Below are positions 1 through 9,336 of a stretch of DNA of 64,000 nt, one piece after another. The position numbers and the translations under genes were made by a program. A model generated the notes under the pieces. The model searched no databases. It saw nothing but the letters and a program-made list of their open reading frames with translations, and had not been told where the DNA came from. This stretch comes from Streptococcus suis (lineage in GTDB: Bacteria > Bacillota > Bacilli > Lactobacillales > Streptococcaceae): contig NZ_LR738724.1 in the NCBI RefSeq assembly GCF_902702775.1, positions 2,046,001 to 2,110,000 on the forward strand. The letters run 5' to 3'. The number at the start of each line of letters is the position of its first letter. Within the stretch, counting starts at the first letter, position 1.

Positions 1-139
1 TGTGGTCACTTTCTAGTTTTAGGGTGACCAGCTCACTCCACTGGATCGTTAAACCCAATCAACCACTACGCTGAGATGTTGACACGAACTCTGAGAAGTG
101 GCTTTGGACTTTTTTCCCAGCCTCTTCTAAAACGATTGA
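1..139. other. non-coding DNA, possible repeat fragment
   Basis: No convincing gene is visible. Positions 3-29 form an inverted repeat (7-bp arms TGGTCAC / GTGACCA) that could be a terminator or the edge of a dispersed repeat. Read on the minus strand, the stretch follows directly after the stop codon of the pyruvyl transferase gene. A second copy was not noticed in this window. Confidence 0.3.
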
Positions 140-1105
140 CTAAAAACCGGTGCCATACTCTCTGTAGGCAGACGCTACTCCTGTTGCAAAAGTTTGGATT
201 AACTCTGGATCTCGTAATAATTCTGCGACAGGCTGTCCATTTAAGAAACCTTTTTTATTCTTAAATCCTGTAAAAGCTTGACATCTATCTTCAAGATTTT
301 TTCTAGCTTCTAGAAATTCTGTTGGATTTTCTTTAGGATTATTAATATCGTAATCACCTGTACCCGACATGAATTCATCTAAGGTCATATGATTGGCAAG
401 TTCCCGTAAACTACCAAAACGTTCTGGTTCAAAATTTGGTAATTCGATATTTAAAACAGAAGTTCCTAGAGCAAGGCACGGAAGAGTCGCATGAAGTCGT
501 GTAGTAACAACTAAACGAGCTGATTGGTACAAATAAAGATAATATTTTGCTAACTTCATTCTACGTGTATCAGACATATATTTATGATTTGTATAAACAC
601 TTAGTCGGATAACTGGTAATTTCGATTCTTTCTCTAACTTTTGACAAGCTTCCTCAGGAAGATCAATAGCCAGCACAAAGTCTTGTTTCTTAATATATTT
701 CTCTGGTTGGAGGGTAAGAGTCATACAGCCAGACCAGTAAGATTCAACTCCCAAAGATTCCATATATTCCTTTGTGTCCGCACTTCTGGCACCAACTGGA
801 CCATATTTTTTAAAGAACGCAACGTTTTCCTCTGATGAAAATGGTACTTTAGCGCGTCCAGTAACAAACATTGAAATTAATAGCGGAGTAATCTGTTCAT
901 TTTTTAGTGGAAAATTTTGAGGTCTATGAGAGTACCAACCGTTCATGATCAGTTTAATTTGTTCATCGGTGTCTGGTTTAAAATCATTCATATAATCCCT
1001 GTTTATATAATAATCAATCTGTGGCAAGAAACGACTCGCCGCAATAGATTGGATTTCATCGCCGATGTTTTCTGTCGAATAACTGAACAATGCATACTTT
1101 ACCAT
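140..1105 (-). CDS. polysaccharide pyruvyl transferase family protein
   Basis: A 321-residue protein that resembles the polysaccharide pyruvyl transferase (CsaB/WcaK-like) superfamily, whose members transfer pyruvate from phosphoenolpyruvate to sugar hydroxyls as ketals on surface polymers. The N-terminus (YALFSYSTENIGDEIQSIAA) has the family's 'xNxGDexI' pattern, and the C-terminal half has the typical ARLVVTTRLHATLPCLALG motif. The start is supported by AGAGG seven to eight bases upstream of the ATG. There is no signal peptide or membrane segment, so it is probably cytoplasmic and acts on a lipid-linked or nucleotide-linked precursor. The neighbouring GT8-GT2 glycosyltransferase suggests a shared surface-glycan role, but pgi lies between them and the substrate is unknown. 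The assignment is family level only. Confidence 0.8.
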   Translation of the reverse strand: MVKYALFSYSTENIGDEIQSIAASRFLPQIDYYINRDYMNDFKPDTDEQIKLIMNGWYSHRPQNFPLKNEQITPLLISMFVTGRAKVPFSSEENVAFFKKYGPVGARSADTKEYMESLGVESYWSGCMTLTLQPEKYIKKQDFVLAIDLPEEACQKLEKESKLPVIRLSVYTNHKYMSDTRRMKLAKYYLYLYQSARLVVTTRLHATLPCLALGTSVLNIELPNFEPERFGSLRELANHMTLDEFMSGTGDYDINNPKENPTEFLEARKNLEDRCQAFTGFKNKKGFLNGQPVAELLRDPELIQTFATGVASAYREYGTGF

Positions 1106-1324
1106 AAATACCTCTTTTTAAAACTATATTAGTAACTATTATATCTAGTCCAAGGTAGTCTCGTCAATAGAAAAACTAAAAAAACATAGATTTTCAATAG
1201 AATTCTTACAACAAATACCTCAACACATTAGCACAAGACACATTGCTTATATAAAACAGCTGCAAAATATACCAACAATTTTTTTACCAATAGTTCCAAA
1301 TAGCGATTTAGATCGATAAAAAAA

Positions 1325-1346
1325 GAACGATACCCTAGTATCGTTC
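1325..1346 (-). terminator. pgi terminator
   Basis: A perfect 9-bp stem (GAACGATAC / GTATCGTTC) with a 4-base loop, followed on the minus strand by a run of seven T. It lies 50 bp after the pgi stop codon. The rest of the 1106-1398 gap is AT-rich with no visible gene. Confidence 0.85.
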
Positions 1347-1398
1347 AAATCGTCTCGTTTTCTTTAGACGCACCACTATCTCTAGTGGAATGATTTTC

Positions 1399-2748
1399 TT
1401 ACAAACGTGCGTTCAATTCTGCACCGAGTTCTTCAAATCCTGGCTTACCAAGAAGAGCGAACATATTTTTCTTGTAGGCTTCTACACCTGGTTGGTCAAA
1501 TGGATTGATCGCATTGAGGTAACCAGAGATAGCAATCGCCAACTCGAAGAAGTAGAAGGTATAACCAAGTGTGAACTCATCTTGTTGTGGAAGGGTCACA
1601 AACATGTTTGGTACGCCACCATCTGTGTGAGCAAGAAGTACGCCGTCCGTTGCTTTTTTGTTTACAAAGTCAACATCCTTACCTTGCAAGTAGCCAAGGC
1701 CATCAAGGTCTTCTGCCATTTCAGGAATCAAGATATTTTTTCTTGGCTTGTCAACACGAACCACTGTCTCAAAGATGTTGCGGTTTCCTTCTTGGATGAA
1801 TTGTCCAAGAGAGTGCAAGTCTGTTGAGAAGTTAGCAGATGTTGGGTTGATACCTTTTTGGTCCTTACCTTCTGACTCGCCCGCCAATTGTTTCCACCAC
1901 TCGCTGAAGTATTGAAGCGATGGCTCGTAGTTAGCCAAGATTTCTGTTACATAGCCTTTTCTGTAAAGGATGTTACGAACAGCTGCATATTGGTATGCTT
2001 GGTTTTCAGCAATCTTATCAGATGTAAATGTCGTACGGGCTGCGTTTGCACCTTCCATAAGGGCATCAATGTCCGCACCAGCTGCTGCGATTGGCAAAAG
2101 ACCAACTGCAGTCAAGACTGAGAAACGGCCACCGACATCATCTGGAACAACAAAGGTTTCCCAACCATTTGCGTCCGCTTCAACCTTAACAGCACCTTTT
2201 GCCTTGTCAGTTGTAGCATAGATACGGTTGTTAGCTTCTTCTTGACCGTATTTCTTCACAAGCAATTCTTTGAAGACGCGGAAAGCAATGGCAGGCTCAG
2301 TTGTTGTACCTGATTTAGAAATCACGTTAACTGAGAAATCCTTGTCTGCCACGTAGTCTACCAAGTCAGCAAGGTAGCTTGATGAGATAGAGTTTCCAGC
2401 GTAAAGGATTTGTGGAGCTTTGCGCTCTTCACGTGTTTGCAAGTTTACAAAGGCATTGCTCAAGAAATCAATAGCCGCTTTAGCACCAAGGTAAGAACCA
2501 CCGATACCGATAACCACCAAAACTTCACTTTCATTTTGGATTTTAGCTGCTGCTTCCTTGATACGAGCAAACTCTTCTTTGTCGTAGTTTTCTGGCAAAT
2601 CCAACCAGCCAATAAAGTCGTTACCAGGACCTGTTCCTTGACGGAGCATTTGGTCTGCAAGGGTAACTTGTGGTTGCATGTATTCTACTTCTTGAGCTCC
2701 AACGAATTGGCCCAAGACTTTTGAATAATCAAATGTAATATGTGTCAT
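1399..2748 (-). CDS. pgi: glucose-6-phosphate isomerase
   Basis: Interconverts glucose 6-phosphate and fructose 6-phosphate in glycolysis; cytoplasmic. The 449-residue length is that of the firmicute type. Family landmarks are [18 protein letters not shown] near residue 75, the phosphate-binding [16 protein letters not shown] near residue 140, and the C-terminal [17 protein letters not shown] with the conserved catalytic Lys. The ATG at 2748 is chosen over an in-frame start 75 bp upstream because GGAGGAAAAAC precedes it and the protein then begins [13 protein letters not shown], as in other streptococci. It is monocistronic: a promoter with an unusual inverted repeat lies upstream and a strong terminator downstream. 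Confidence 0.97.
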   Translation of the reverse strand: MTHITFDYSKVLGQFVGAQEVEYMQPQVTLADQMLRQGTGPGNDFIGWLDLPENYDKEEFARIKEAAAKIQNESEVLVVIGIGGSYLGAKAAIDFLSNAFVNLQTREERKAPQILYAGNSISSSYLADLVDYVADKDFSVNVISKSGTTTEPAIAFRVFKELLVKKYGQEEANNRIYATTDKAKGAVKVEADANGWETFVVPDDVGGRFSVLTAVGLLPIAAAGADIDALMEGANAARTTFTSDKIAENQAYQYAAVRNILYRKGYVTEILANYEPSLQYFSEWWKQLAGESEGKDQKGINPTSANFSTDLHSLGQFIQEGNRNIFETVVRVDKPRKNILIPEMAEDLDGLGYLQGKDVDFVNKKATDGVLLAHTDGGVPNMFVTLPQQDEFTLGYTFYFFELAIAISGYLNAINPFDQPGVEAYKKNMFALLGKPGFEELGAELNARL

Positions 2749-2772
2749 GTTTTTCCTCCATTTATGTACCAT

Positions 2773-2804
2773 AATATGATAACGCTTTATCATATTTTTT
2801 TCAA
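2773..2804 (-). promoter_or_regulatory. pgi promoter overlapped by a 10-bp inverted repeat
   Basis: On the minus strand, -35 TTGAAA (2799-2804), a 17-bp spacer and -10 TATCAT (2776-2781). The arms AATATGATAA (2773-2782) and TTATCATATT (2787-2796) form a perfect 10-bp inverted repeat with a 4-base centre that covers the spacer and the -10 element. It is too long and too AT-rich for a standard cre site; a dedicated repressor is an inference. Confidence 0.5.
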
Positions 2805-2851
2805 GAAATTTATCAATTTTCATTTATTTTCATGAAATGTTTTATGACAGC

Positions 2852-4273
2852 TTATTCCTTTACTCGACAAACATAGACTTGTTGGTTTAAAACATAAATA
2901 TTCTGAGCTCGCTGAAGAGCTCCCCAGACAAATGTTTCTTGTTGCTGGTCATCCCCAGTAAAACGAAGTCCCATCAGTATATTTCTTCGATAGAGATTTC
3001 CCCAGACCTTTGTATAAAATAGATGGCGCGCATTCGATGCCTGCATTTCATTCGCAATTGTGGAGAGTGACTTACGTGCTAATCTATATGGAGGATAGGG
3101 GAGGAATTGAAAACGGCCACTTCTAAATCTAGCAAATGCACCTACTAACACATCCGACTCGGTTGACTCTGCTAATTTATATAGAACAGCGATACCTTCA
3201 TCAAAAACAAAATCACCCTCTTCAACAAAAAGAATATATGGTCTACTTGCTGCCCGTAATCCCCTCTCTCTAGCTTGGTTTAATGATGTGGCAGCCTGGT
3301 AGTGATACTGAATACGACTGTCTCGCTGAGCAAAAGTTTGGCAAATTGCCGAAGATTGATCATCGGAGTTTGCGTCAACTAATATAATTTCAATATTATG
3401 AAAAGCCTGATTAACAAGAGCTGATAGGGTGTGACCTAATGTTTCCTCTTGGTTCCGAAAAGCTACGATGACACTGACACCACCGTATGCTTTCATTACT
3501 TCCTTATAATTATTTCTCCAAAGAGAAATAATCTCACCTACAGGAGATTCCCAATTTTTATCCCACTTTATCCAAGGCTTAATATGAGCAGAATTGTAAT
3601 GGAATATTGCTACTTCTTCAATCGGTAAACGATTTTGTCGCATAGCCTCAGCAGTATAGTTATATCGTAATGGTACCTCTACGATTTTACCCTTCAGAGC
3701 AATATTTATAACATCTTGGTCCTGAAACTGAATCTGTCCCGTCAAACGCTCTGTTTCTGCGAAAAGTAGATTTGTGATATTATCTCGTCTCATTGCTTCT
3801 AGGTTCATCAATAAGACACCTGCATTCACATAAAGTTCATCTAATTCAAAGCCAATACTCTTCTTGTAGGCCGCATAATGTCGAATAATATCCAATTCTG
3901 ATACCCCAGCTAAGTAGGCATCTGAAAGATCTGTTTCCCAAAATTCTGTCAGATCTCCCGCAATTAGTAAGTCACTGTCCAAATAGAGTACCTTATCCCA
4001 GTCAGATAGTAATTCTGGTACAAAGTACCTAAAATAAGTTTCCAATGTGATATGGTGCATTGTCATTGGAAGTTTCTCAACCTTGCCTCTATCTAGCTCA
4101 GTATAAAGTCTTAGTTCTTCGATTGGAAGACGATTTAACTTTTTCCTAGATACATCTGATAAATCAGATGAAAGAATGGCTACTTTTACCGTGGAATGAT
4201 AAGTACAAATGGCTTCAATAGTGGTAATAACATAGTCAATGTGTGAATCAGTTACACAGAAGGCTACTTTCAT
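2852..4273 (-). CDS. two-domain glycosyltransferase (GT8-like + GT2-like)
   Basis: A 473-residue fusion of two glycosyltransferase modules. Residues 1 to about 255 are GT8-like: the DxD motif sits in VLYLDSDLLIAG (Asp99 and Asp101), followed by YVNAGVLLMNL and the late HYNSAHIKPW motif. From about residue 265 a GT2-like module begins with VSVIVAFRNQEETLGHTLSA and IILVDANSDD. Its second acidic motif reads FVEEGDFV instead of the usual LDxDD, and the C-terminus is short, so this half may be atypical or impaired. Such fusions in streptococci often modify surface glycoproteins or polysaccharides; acceptor and sugar cannot be read from sequence. It is the last gene before pgi and is preceded by the P-loop gene on the same strand. 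Confidence 0.85.
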   Translation of the reverse strand: MKVAFCVTDSHIDYVITTIEAICTYHSTVKVAILSSDLSDVSRKKLNRLPIEELRLYTELDRGKVEKLPMTMHHITLETYFRYFVPELLSDWDKVLYLDSDLLIAGDLTEFWETDLSDAYLAGVSELDIIRHYAAYKKSIGFELDELYVNAGVLLMNLEAMRRDNITNLLFAETERLTGQIQFQDQDVINIALKGKIVEVPLRYNYTAEAMRQNRLPIEEVAIFHYNSAHIKPWIKWDKNWESPVGEIISLWRNNYKEVMKAYGGVSVIVAFRNQEETLGHTLSALVNQAFHNIEIILVDANSDDQSSAICQTFAQRDSRIQYHYQAATSLNQARERGLRAASRPYILFVEEGDFVFDEGIAVLYKLAESTESDVLVGAFARFRSGRFQFLPYPPYRLARKSLSTIANEMQASNARHLFYTKVWGNLYRRNILMGLRFTGDDQQQETFVWGALQRAQNIYVLNQQVYVCRVKE

Positions 4274-4313
4274 AAAGGATTCCTAATTTCTATTTAATCT
4301 CCACCTCATTTTA

Positions 4314-4862
4314 CTATAATACCATTCCTTTAACAAGTCCTTTATGGTAACAGTCTTTTCTAATGGAGAAACTCTTCAAGTGATAATCCTCCAAAGTCTC
4401 TCCCGACTGGGTTACTGTAATCCATTTAGGGAAAATCTTCGATAGTAGGTAAAGTGGAATGAGGGCAGGATACCAAATGAACATGACTTCAAAGATGAAC
4501 CGGTCGTTGTTGCCTCTTGAAATGTAACGTTGGCGGTATTCTTCTTTGAGAGAAGGGTGGGGAATATAGATATGAAATGGTACACCACCGCGTATAGACA
4601 TGGTCAGCAACATTCTCATCAGAAAATTCAGCGCTACTAGGACTGTCTTTCCTTGTCTATTAAGAGTATAGGCCTTATTGACATAGATTGTTTTATAGCG
4701 TTTATCCTTCAGTGGACGTTTGGTGGATTTTCGCTCCTCTTTCGTTAAATGACGAACACTGCTATTATCGTACTTAATGTCGGACATTTCTAAGTCCACA
4801 ACATCTGTATATTTCTTAGCAAGTGTCGTTTTTCCCATACCTGGAAAGGCAAATAAAAACAT
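4314..4862 (-). CDS. P-loop NTPase/kinase-like protein of unknown function
   Basis: A 182-residue protein beginning MFLFAFPGMGKTTLAKKY, a Walker A motif (GMGKTT) placed at the extreme N-terminus as in small nucleotide or nucleoside kinases. No second family-defining motif is obvious. It has a DVVDLEMSD segment near residue 20 that could carry the acidic catalytic or Mg-binding residue, and basic stretches (KSTKRPLKDKRYK). A hydrophobic segment (FIWYPALIPLYLLSKIF) around residue 130 may be buried or membrane-associated. The start is well supported by GGAGGAAAGCCT-ATG. It lies 40 bp upstream of the GT8-GT2 gene on the same strand. I do not recognise a specific function. Confidence 0.7.
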   Translation of the reverse strand: MFLFAFPGMGKTTLAKKYTDVVDLEMSDIKYDNSSVRHLTKEERKSTKRPLKDKRYKTIYVNKAYTLNRQGKTVLVALNFLMRMLLTMSIRGGVPFHIYIPHPSLKEEYRQRYISRGNNDRFIFEVMFIWYPALIPLYLLSKIFPKWITVTQSGETLEDYHLKSFSIRKDCYHKGLVKGMVL

Positions 4863-4963
4863 AGGCTTTCCTCCTTATTCCTCAGTAGAATAGCAGAGCA
4901 TCCAAAAAGTTTTCTTAAGCCGCCCCTATTTTGCCCCTCACTTCTAAAAATAAGATAAAGAAA

Positions 4964-4991
4964 ACCCTCTGAAAGCTTGATTTCAAAGGGT
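4964..4991 (-). terminator. SRP RNA terminator
   Basis: An 11-bp stem (arms 4964-4974 and 4981-4991, one mismatch) followed on the minus strand by TTTTCTTT. It lies just past the SRP RNA 3' end. Confidence 0.75.
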
Positions 4992-5006
4992 TTTTGGACT
5001 GTACGC

Positions 5007-5084
5007 AAAAAGAGCACACATTCGACCTCGCTTAGGGCTGCTGGATTCCTCCCCTGACCCGCTTCACGCACGAATGTTGCTCCG
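5007..5084 (-). ncRNA. ffs: signal recognition particle RNA (small bacterial 4.5S type)
   Basis: The RNA component of SRP, which pairs with Ffh to target membrane proteins co-translationally. On the minus strand the core GGGTCAGGGGAGGAATCCAG followed by CAGCCCTAAG is the conserved Ffh-binding hairpin with its symmetric and asymmetric loops. The flanks GAGCAACATTCG and CGAATGTGTGCTC pair as the closing helix. The length of about 78 nt is that of the streptococcal small SRP RNA. A promoter (-35 TTGCAC at 5113-5118, 16-bp spacer, -10 TATAAT at 5091-5096) ends just before the tadA stop, and a terminator follows. The position downstream of tadA is common in streptococci. Ends are estimated to within a few bases. 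Confidence 0.9.
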
Positions 5085-5126
5085 TTTATTATTATAACAC
5101 AATTTGGCCAGAGTGCAAGTGGGGAC

Positions 5127-5654
5127 CTAACAAGATGGATTGTCTGCATGGTCCTCTTGGGCTTTCATGATAAGCTTAGCAGCCTTCTGACTTTCTCTGC
5201 GTTGTCTAAAAAAATCTTGCATGATATTGGCACATTCCGCTTCTAAAATACCTGTTTCTACCTTGACACGGTGGTTGAGCCGCTCATCTGTCAGAATGTC
5301 ATAGAGACTCCCTGCAGCTCCAAACTTTTTGTTGGTTGCTCCATAGATAACCTGCGGAATGCGTGCTAGGCCAATGGCTCCGCTACACATCACACAAGGT
5401 TCAATCGTCACAAAAAGGGTCGAATCAAGCAAGCGCCAATTCCCTTCAACATTGTTAGCTTCTTGGATTGCCATAACCTCAGCGTGCATGATTGCCTGAT
5501 TGAGTTCCTCACGTGCATTATGCCCTCTGCCAATAATCTGGCCATCCTTGACAATCACACAACCAATTGGAATTTCATCCTTTTCTAGCGACTTTCTAGC
5601 TTCCTGCAATGCCTGAGTCATAAAATACTCTTTTTCTTCATGTGTATAGTTCAT
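5127..5654 (-). CDS. tadA: tRNA-specific adenosine deaminase TadA
   Basis: Deaminates A34 to inosine in tRNA-Arg(ACG), an essential wobble modification. The 175-residue protein has the zinc-dependent cytidine/deoxycytidylate deaminase fold: HAE at residues 57-59 (zinc ligand His57, catalytic Glu59) and PCVMC at 86-90 (zinc ligands Cys87 and Cys90). The sequence EIPIGCVIVKDGQIIGRGHN is typical of TadA. It starts with MNYTHEEKEYFM. The C-terminal tail beyond residue 155 is basic and helical, as in tRNA-binding homologues. It is upstream of the SRP RNA gene on the same strand; the SRP gene has its own promoter. Confidence 0.95.
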   Translation of the reverse strand: MNYTHEEKEYFMTQALQEARKSLEKDEIPIGCVIVKDGQIIGRGHNAREELNQAIMHAEVMAIQEANNVEGNWRLLDSTLFVTIEPCVMCSGAIGLARIPQVIYGATNKKFGAAGSLYDILTDERLNHRVKVETGILEAECANIMQDFFRQRRESQKAAKLIMKAQEDHADNPSC

Positions 5655-5953
5655 AAATCTATTATAGCACAGCCCTGATAACAGTTCAAAATCACTTCTT
5701 TATTTCTCTGCTATCAAAATGAATCTAACACTACTTCTTCCTTGTCACACATTTCTTTCAAAATGCTGCCCTTCTATCACCTTAAAAATATAAAAATACC
5801 TCCTCAGTCGAGAAGGTAGGGGGAGCAACATTGATATTTACAGATATTAATATATCGTTTATTGTCGATATTGTCGATATTGTCGATATTGTCAAGAAAT
5901 TTTTTTAAAAAATGTCAAAAACAGCCTCGAAAGGCTGTCTCTGATATTTTCTA
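5655..5953. other. gap with tandem terminators and a 9-bp tandem repeat
   Basis: No gene seen. On the minus strand the tkt terminator hairpin (5921-5938, ACAGCCT / AGGCTGT plus T-run) is followed by three exact copies and one partial copy of the 9-bp unit ATTGTCGAT (5861-5892). A second hairpin with a T-rich tail then follows at 5798-5817 (ACCTCCTC / GAGAAGGT). The tadA upstream region occupies the remainder. Confidence 0.6.
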
Positions 5954-7924
5954 TTACAATTCGCCAACTAATTTCACAACATTTTCTACTGTGAAACCGT
6001 AGTTATCAATAACTGTTTGGGCTGGAGCTGAGGCACCGAATGTGTCGATACCAAGGACTTTACCGTCAAGACCGACATACTTGTACCAACTTTGAGTTGC
6101 ACCCATTTCAATTGCCAAGCGACGACGGATGGCATTTGGAAGGATTTCTTCCTTGTAGGCAGCGTCTTGTGCATCGAAGAGTTCAGTTGATGGCACAGAA
6201 ACCACACGAACCTTAGTGCCTGCTGCTTCTAGTTCTTTGGCAGCTTTAACAGCCAAGTTCACTTCTGAACCAGATGCAAGAAGGATTGTATCAAAGCCTG
6301 CTGCTTCATAGACAACATAAGCCCCTTTTGCAACCTTGTCAAAGTCTGTTCCTTCTTCAACTGTCAAGTTTTGACGAGTGAGAACAAGGGCTGATGGTGT
6401 AGACTTGCTGGTCAATGACAAGTACCAAGCTGCCTGTGTTTCACGCGCATCTGCTGGACGGAAGACATTGAGGTTTGGCATAGCACGAAGTCCTGCCAAG
6501 TGCTCGATCGGCTCGTGAGTTGGACCATCTTCACCGACTGCGATAGAATCGTGTGTGAAGACATAAGTCACAGGAAGACCTTGAAGAGCTGACAAACGAA
6601 CTGCTGCTTTCACATAGTCTGAGAAGACGAAGAAGGTACCACCGTAAACACGAAGTCCACCGTGAGCTGCCATACCGTTCAAGATAGTACCCATAGCAAA
6701 TTCACGCACACCAAACTGGATATTGCGGTTGAGTGGATTTACTGAATCTTGCAAACCATCTTCCTTGATATAGGTCATGTTTGAGTGAGCCAAGTCAGCT
6801 GAACCTCCAAGGAAGGTTGGCAAAACTTTAGCCGCTGCGTTGAGGGCATCTTGTGATGAGTTACGAGTTGCTTGTGAGAAACCATTTTCGTAAACTGGGA
6901 AGTCTTCTGGCTTGATTTCAACTACGTCACGACCTTCCAAGATAGCTGTTACTTCAGCTGCTAATTCTGGATGAGCTACTTTGTAGTCTTCAACTAATTT
7001 CACCCAAGCATCGTAGGCTGCTGCACCGCGATCAGCTACATTAGCTTTAAAGTCCGCATAGACTTCAGCTGGAATTTCAAATGGACCATAGTTCCAATCA
7101 AGCGCCTTACGAGTTGCTTCTGTTTCTTCTGCACCAAGTGGAGCACCGTGAACGGCATTTGTACCTTGTTTGTTTGGTGAACCATGACCGATAACAGTCT
7201 TGATTTCGATAAGAGATGGCTTACCAGCTGCTTTTGCCTTTTCAATAGCAGCAAAGATGGCATCTACATCTGTACCGTCTGTTACGAGGTCTGTATGCCA
7301 GCCATAAGCATTGTAACGGGCACGTACATCTTCTGTGAAGGAGTCTTTTGTTTCGCCATCCAAGTTGATGTCATTTGAATCGTAAAGAACGATGAGTTTT
7401 TCTAATTTTTGAAGACCTGCGTAAGAAGCCGCTTCTGCAGAAACACCCTCCATCAAGTCGCCATCACCACAGATTACGTAAGTATAGTGGTCAAAGATTG
7501 GGAAACCATCACGGTTGTACTTAGCTGCAAGGAAACGCTCTGCTTGCGCAAAACCTGTCGCAGTTGAGATACCTTGTCCAAGAGGACCTGTTGTTGCATC
7601 TACACCTGCTGTGTGACCAAATTCTGGGTGACCTGGTGTTTTTGAACCCCATTGACGGAAGTTCTTGATTTCATCCATAGTGACATCTTCAAATCCTGAC
7701 AAATGAAGAAGTCCGTAGAGGAGCATTGACCCATGACCTGCTGATAAGATAAAGCGGTCACGGTTCACCCAGTTTGGCTGAGCTGGGTTGATACGAAGTT
7801 CTTTAGTAAAAAGGCTGTAGGCCATTGGAGCCGCACCCATGACGACACCTGGGTGACCTGATTTTGATTTTTCGATGGCATCAATACCAAGGAAACGAAT
7901 CGCATTGACTGAAAGATTTGACAT
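5954..7924 (-). CDS. tkt: transketolase
   Basis: A thiamine-diphosphate enzyme of the non-oxidative pentose phosphate pathway that transfers two-carbon units from xylulose 5-phosphate. The 656-residue length is standard. The ThDP/Mg motif is in [20 protein letters not shown] and continues to DSNDINLDG. The transketolase signature lies in [15 protein letters not shown], and [15 protein letters not shown] precedes the pyrimidine domain. The ATG at 7924 has AAAGGAGAAAAAC upstream and gives [19 protein letters not shown]; an upstream in-frame extension of 49 codons is not credible. It lies downstream of ulaG on the same strand; the ascorbate pathway yields xylulose 5-phosphate, so this copy may serve that route. 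Other tkt copies cannot be excluded. Confidence 0.95.
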   Translation of the reverse strand: MSNLSVNAIRFLGIDAIEKSKSGHPGVVMGAAPMAYSLFTKELRINPAQPNWVNRDRFILSAGHGSMLLYGLLHLSGFEDVTMDEIKNFRQWGSKTPGHPEFGHTAGVDATTGPLGQGISTATGFAQAERFLAAKYNRDGFPIFDHYTYVICGDGDLMEGVSAEAASYAGLQKLEKLIVLYDSNDINLDGETKDSFTEDVRARYNAYGWHTDLVTDGTDVDAIFAAIEKAKAAGKPSLIEIKTVIGHGSPNKQGTNAVHGAPLGAEETEATRKALDWNYGPFEIPAEVYADFKANVADRGAAAYDAWVKLVEDYKVAHPELAAEVTAILEGRDVVEIKPEDFPVYENGFSQATRNSSQDALNAAAKVLPTFLGGSADLAHSNMTYIKEDGLQDSVNPLNRNIQFGVREFAMGTILNGMAAHGGLRVYGGTFFVFSDYVKAAVRLSALQGLPVTYVFTHDSIAVGEDGPTHEPIEHLAGLRAMPNLNVFRPADARETQAAWYLSLTSKSTPSALVLTRQNLTVEEGTDFDKVAKGAYVVYEAAGFDTILLASGSEVNLAVKAAKELEAAGTKVRVVSVPSTELFDAQDAAYKEEILPNAIRRRLAIEMGATQSWYKYVGLDGKVLGIDTFGASAPAQTVIDNYGFTVENVVKLVGEL

Positions 7925-8021
7925 GTTTTTCTCCTTTTTTAAAGTCATGAATTTATTATACCATAAAGCGTTTTCTATGTCTGTTTGAAATGAAGCGAGA
8001 AATAAATTGTCCGTAGAAAAG

Positions 8022-8041
8022 AGGCAGGACTTTCGTCCCGC
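8022..8041 (-). terminator. ulaG terminator
   Basis: An 8-bp stem (GGCGGGAC / GTCCTGCC on the minus strand, one wobble pair) with a GAAA tetraloop, followed by TCTTTTCT. It separates ulaG from tkt. Confidence 0.75.
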
Positions 8042-8135
8042 CCTTGGAGTGAACAGTAGTAATTCGCACATTTCATACTTTATCAGAGTTTATAGTACCT
8101 CTCCTCGTCTCTATGGAGCAAGAGAGTTCTAAATC

Positions 8136-9227
8136 TTATAACAAAGCCTTAAATTGAATATTTGAGTCTTCTAAGAAGCAATCATCAAAGCCACGTGGGT
8201 GGTGATATTCAATACGGTCCTTGTCCATCGGATAAGTATACTTGCCGCCAACTTCCCAGATGAATGGATGGAAAGCGTATTGCAAGCGTTCCTTACGCAT
8301 TTTCCAGAGCTGCAAGATTTCATCTGTTGACGCCATGAAGTTAGACCAGATGTCATAGTGAACAGGGATGATTACCTTAGCACGCAAGTTTTCTGCCATA
8401 CGGAGAAGGTCGATTGAGGTCATCTTGTCTTGGATACCGATTGGGTTGTCACCGTAGTTGTTGATAGCAACGTCGATGTTGAAGTCGCGACCGTGTTTTG
8501 CAAAGTAGTTTGAGAAGTGGGAGTCTGCACCGTGGTAGATGGTTCCGCCAGGTGTTTCAAAGACATAGTTGACTGCCTTGCGAGCCATGAGTTCATCTGT
8601 CACAGGAAGTCCTGCTAATTTACCACCATTTTCGTCATAACCTTCGATGGGAAGTGTCACCAAGCAAGTACGGTCGAAGGATTCTACAGCGTGGACCTTG
8701 ATGTCTTTGAATTCAAAGCTATCACCTGGTGCGATGCGGATAATACGGTCAGCAGGCACACCCCATTTTTCCCAGATGTCGCCACTTTCAACTGGACCGA
8801 CAAATTTGACGTGGTCCAATTTAGGATTGTTGATGATGGCAGCGGCTGTGCTGATATCCATGTGGTCACTGTGGACGTGCGATACTAGGTAGTAGTCCAA
8901 TTCATTGATGGCAAATGGGTCGATAACCATTGGCTGCACACGCAAGTTTGGTTGCAATTTGCGCACACCTGCCATGTTAGCCATCTGGTGTCCCCAAACC
9001 ATATCTTTCACTTTTTTAGTGGATTTTCCACGTGATGACCAGAGGTCCATGACCACGTTCGCACCACCTGGTGTTTTAATCCAGACACCGCAGTTTCCAA
9101 GCCACCACATAGCAAAGTTGCCTTCTGGCACTGCTTCTTCTTCAATTTCTTCATTGAGCCAAGTTCCCCATTCTGGGAAGGTTGAAAGAATCCAGGATTC
9201 TCTTGTAATATCTTGAACTTTAGCCAT
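8136..9227 (-). CDS. ulaG: L-ascorbate-6-phosphate lactonase
   Basis: Opens the lactone ring of L-ascorbate 6-phosphate to give 3-keto-L-gulonate 6-phosphate, the first cytoplasmic step after PTS uptake. The 363-residue protein is a metallo-beta-lactamase-fold hydrolase with HVHSDH at residues 117-122 and further metal-ligand histidines in IYHGADSHFSNYF and VIIPVHYDIW. The start MAKVQDITRESWILSTFPEWG is typical, and GGAGGAATGG precedes it. It is transcribed alone from its own promoter, which carries the same operator array as the ulaA promoter, so it is part of the ula regulon although separated from the main operon by ulaR. Confidence 0.95.
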   Translation of the reverse strand: MAKVQDITRESWILSTFPEWGTWLNEEIEEEAVPEGNFAMWWLGNCGVWIKTPGGANVVMDLWSSRGKSTKKVKDMVWGHQMANMAGVRKLQPNLRVQPMVIDPFAINELDYYLVSHVHSDHMDISTAAAIINNPKLDHVKFVGPVESGDIWEKWGVPADRIIRIAPGDSFEFKDIKVHAVESFDRTCLVTLPIEGYDENGGKLAGLPVTDELMARKAVNYVFETPGGTIYHGADSHFSNYFAKHGRDFNIDVAINNYGDNPIGIQDKMTSIDLLRMAENLRAKVIIPVHYDIWSNFMASTDEILQLWKMRKERLQYAFHPFIWEVGGKYTYPMDKDRIEYHHPRGFDDCFLEDSNIQFKALL

Positions 9228-9264
9228 TTTCCATTCCTCCTATAAGGTACGTTTCTATGCTTCT

Positions 9265-9330
9265 AGTATATGCTTCAAAGGCAACAAAAAAAAGACCAAA
9301 TAAAACACAGGCTTGTGTTCACACTTGGAC
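9265..9330 (-). promoter_or_regulatory. ulaG promoter with UlaR-type operator
   Basis: The operator spans 9294-9330: outer half-sites GACCAAA (9294-9300) and TTGGAC (9325-9330) in inverted orientation around an inner palindrome ACACAGGCTTGTGT (9305-9318). The -10 (TATACT on the minus strand, 9265-9270) is exactly 23 bp downstream of the operator, and the -35 position is only a T-tract, as expected for activator-dependent transcription. The same array with identical internal spacing precedes ulaA. Binding by UlaR is inferred. Confidence 0.7.
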
Positions 9331-9336
9331 TTTACC

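Noticed and set aside
5861-5892. Possible CRISPR-like repeats
   Set aside because: The 9-bp unit is contiguous, without spacers, and too short; no cas genes are present.
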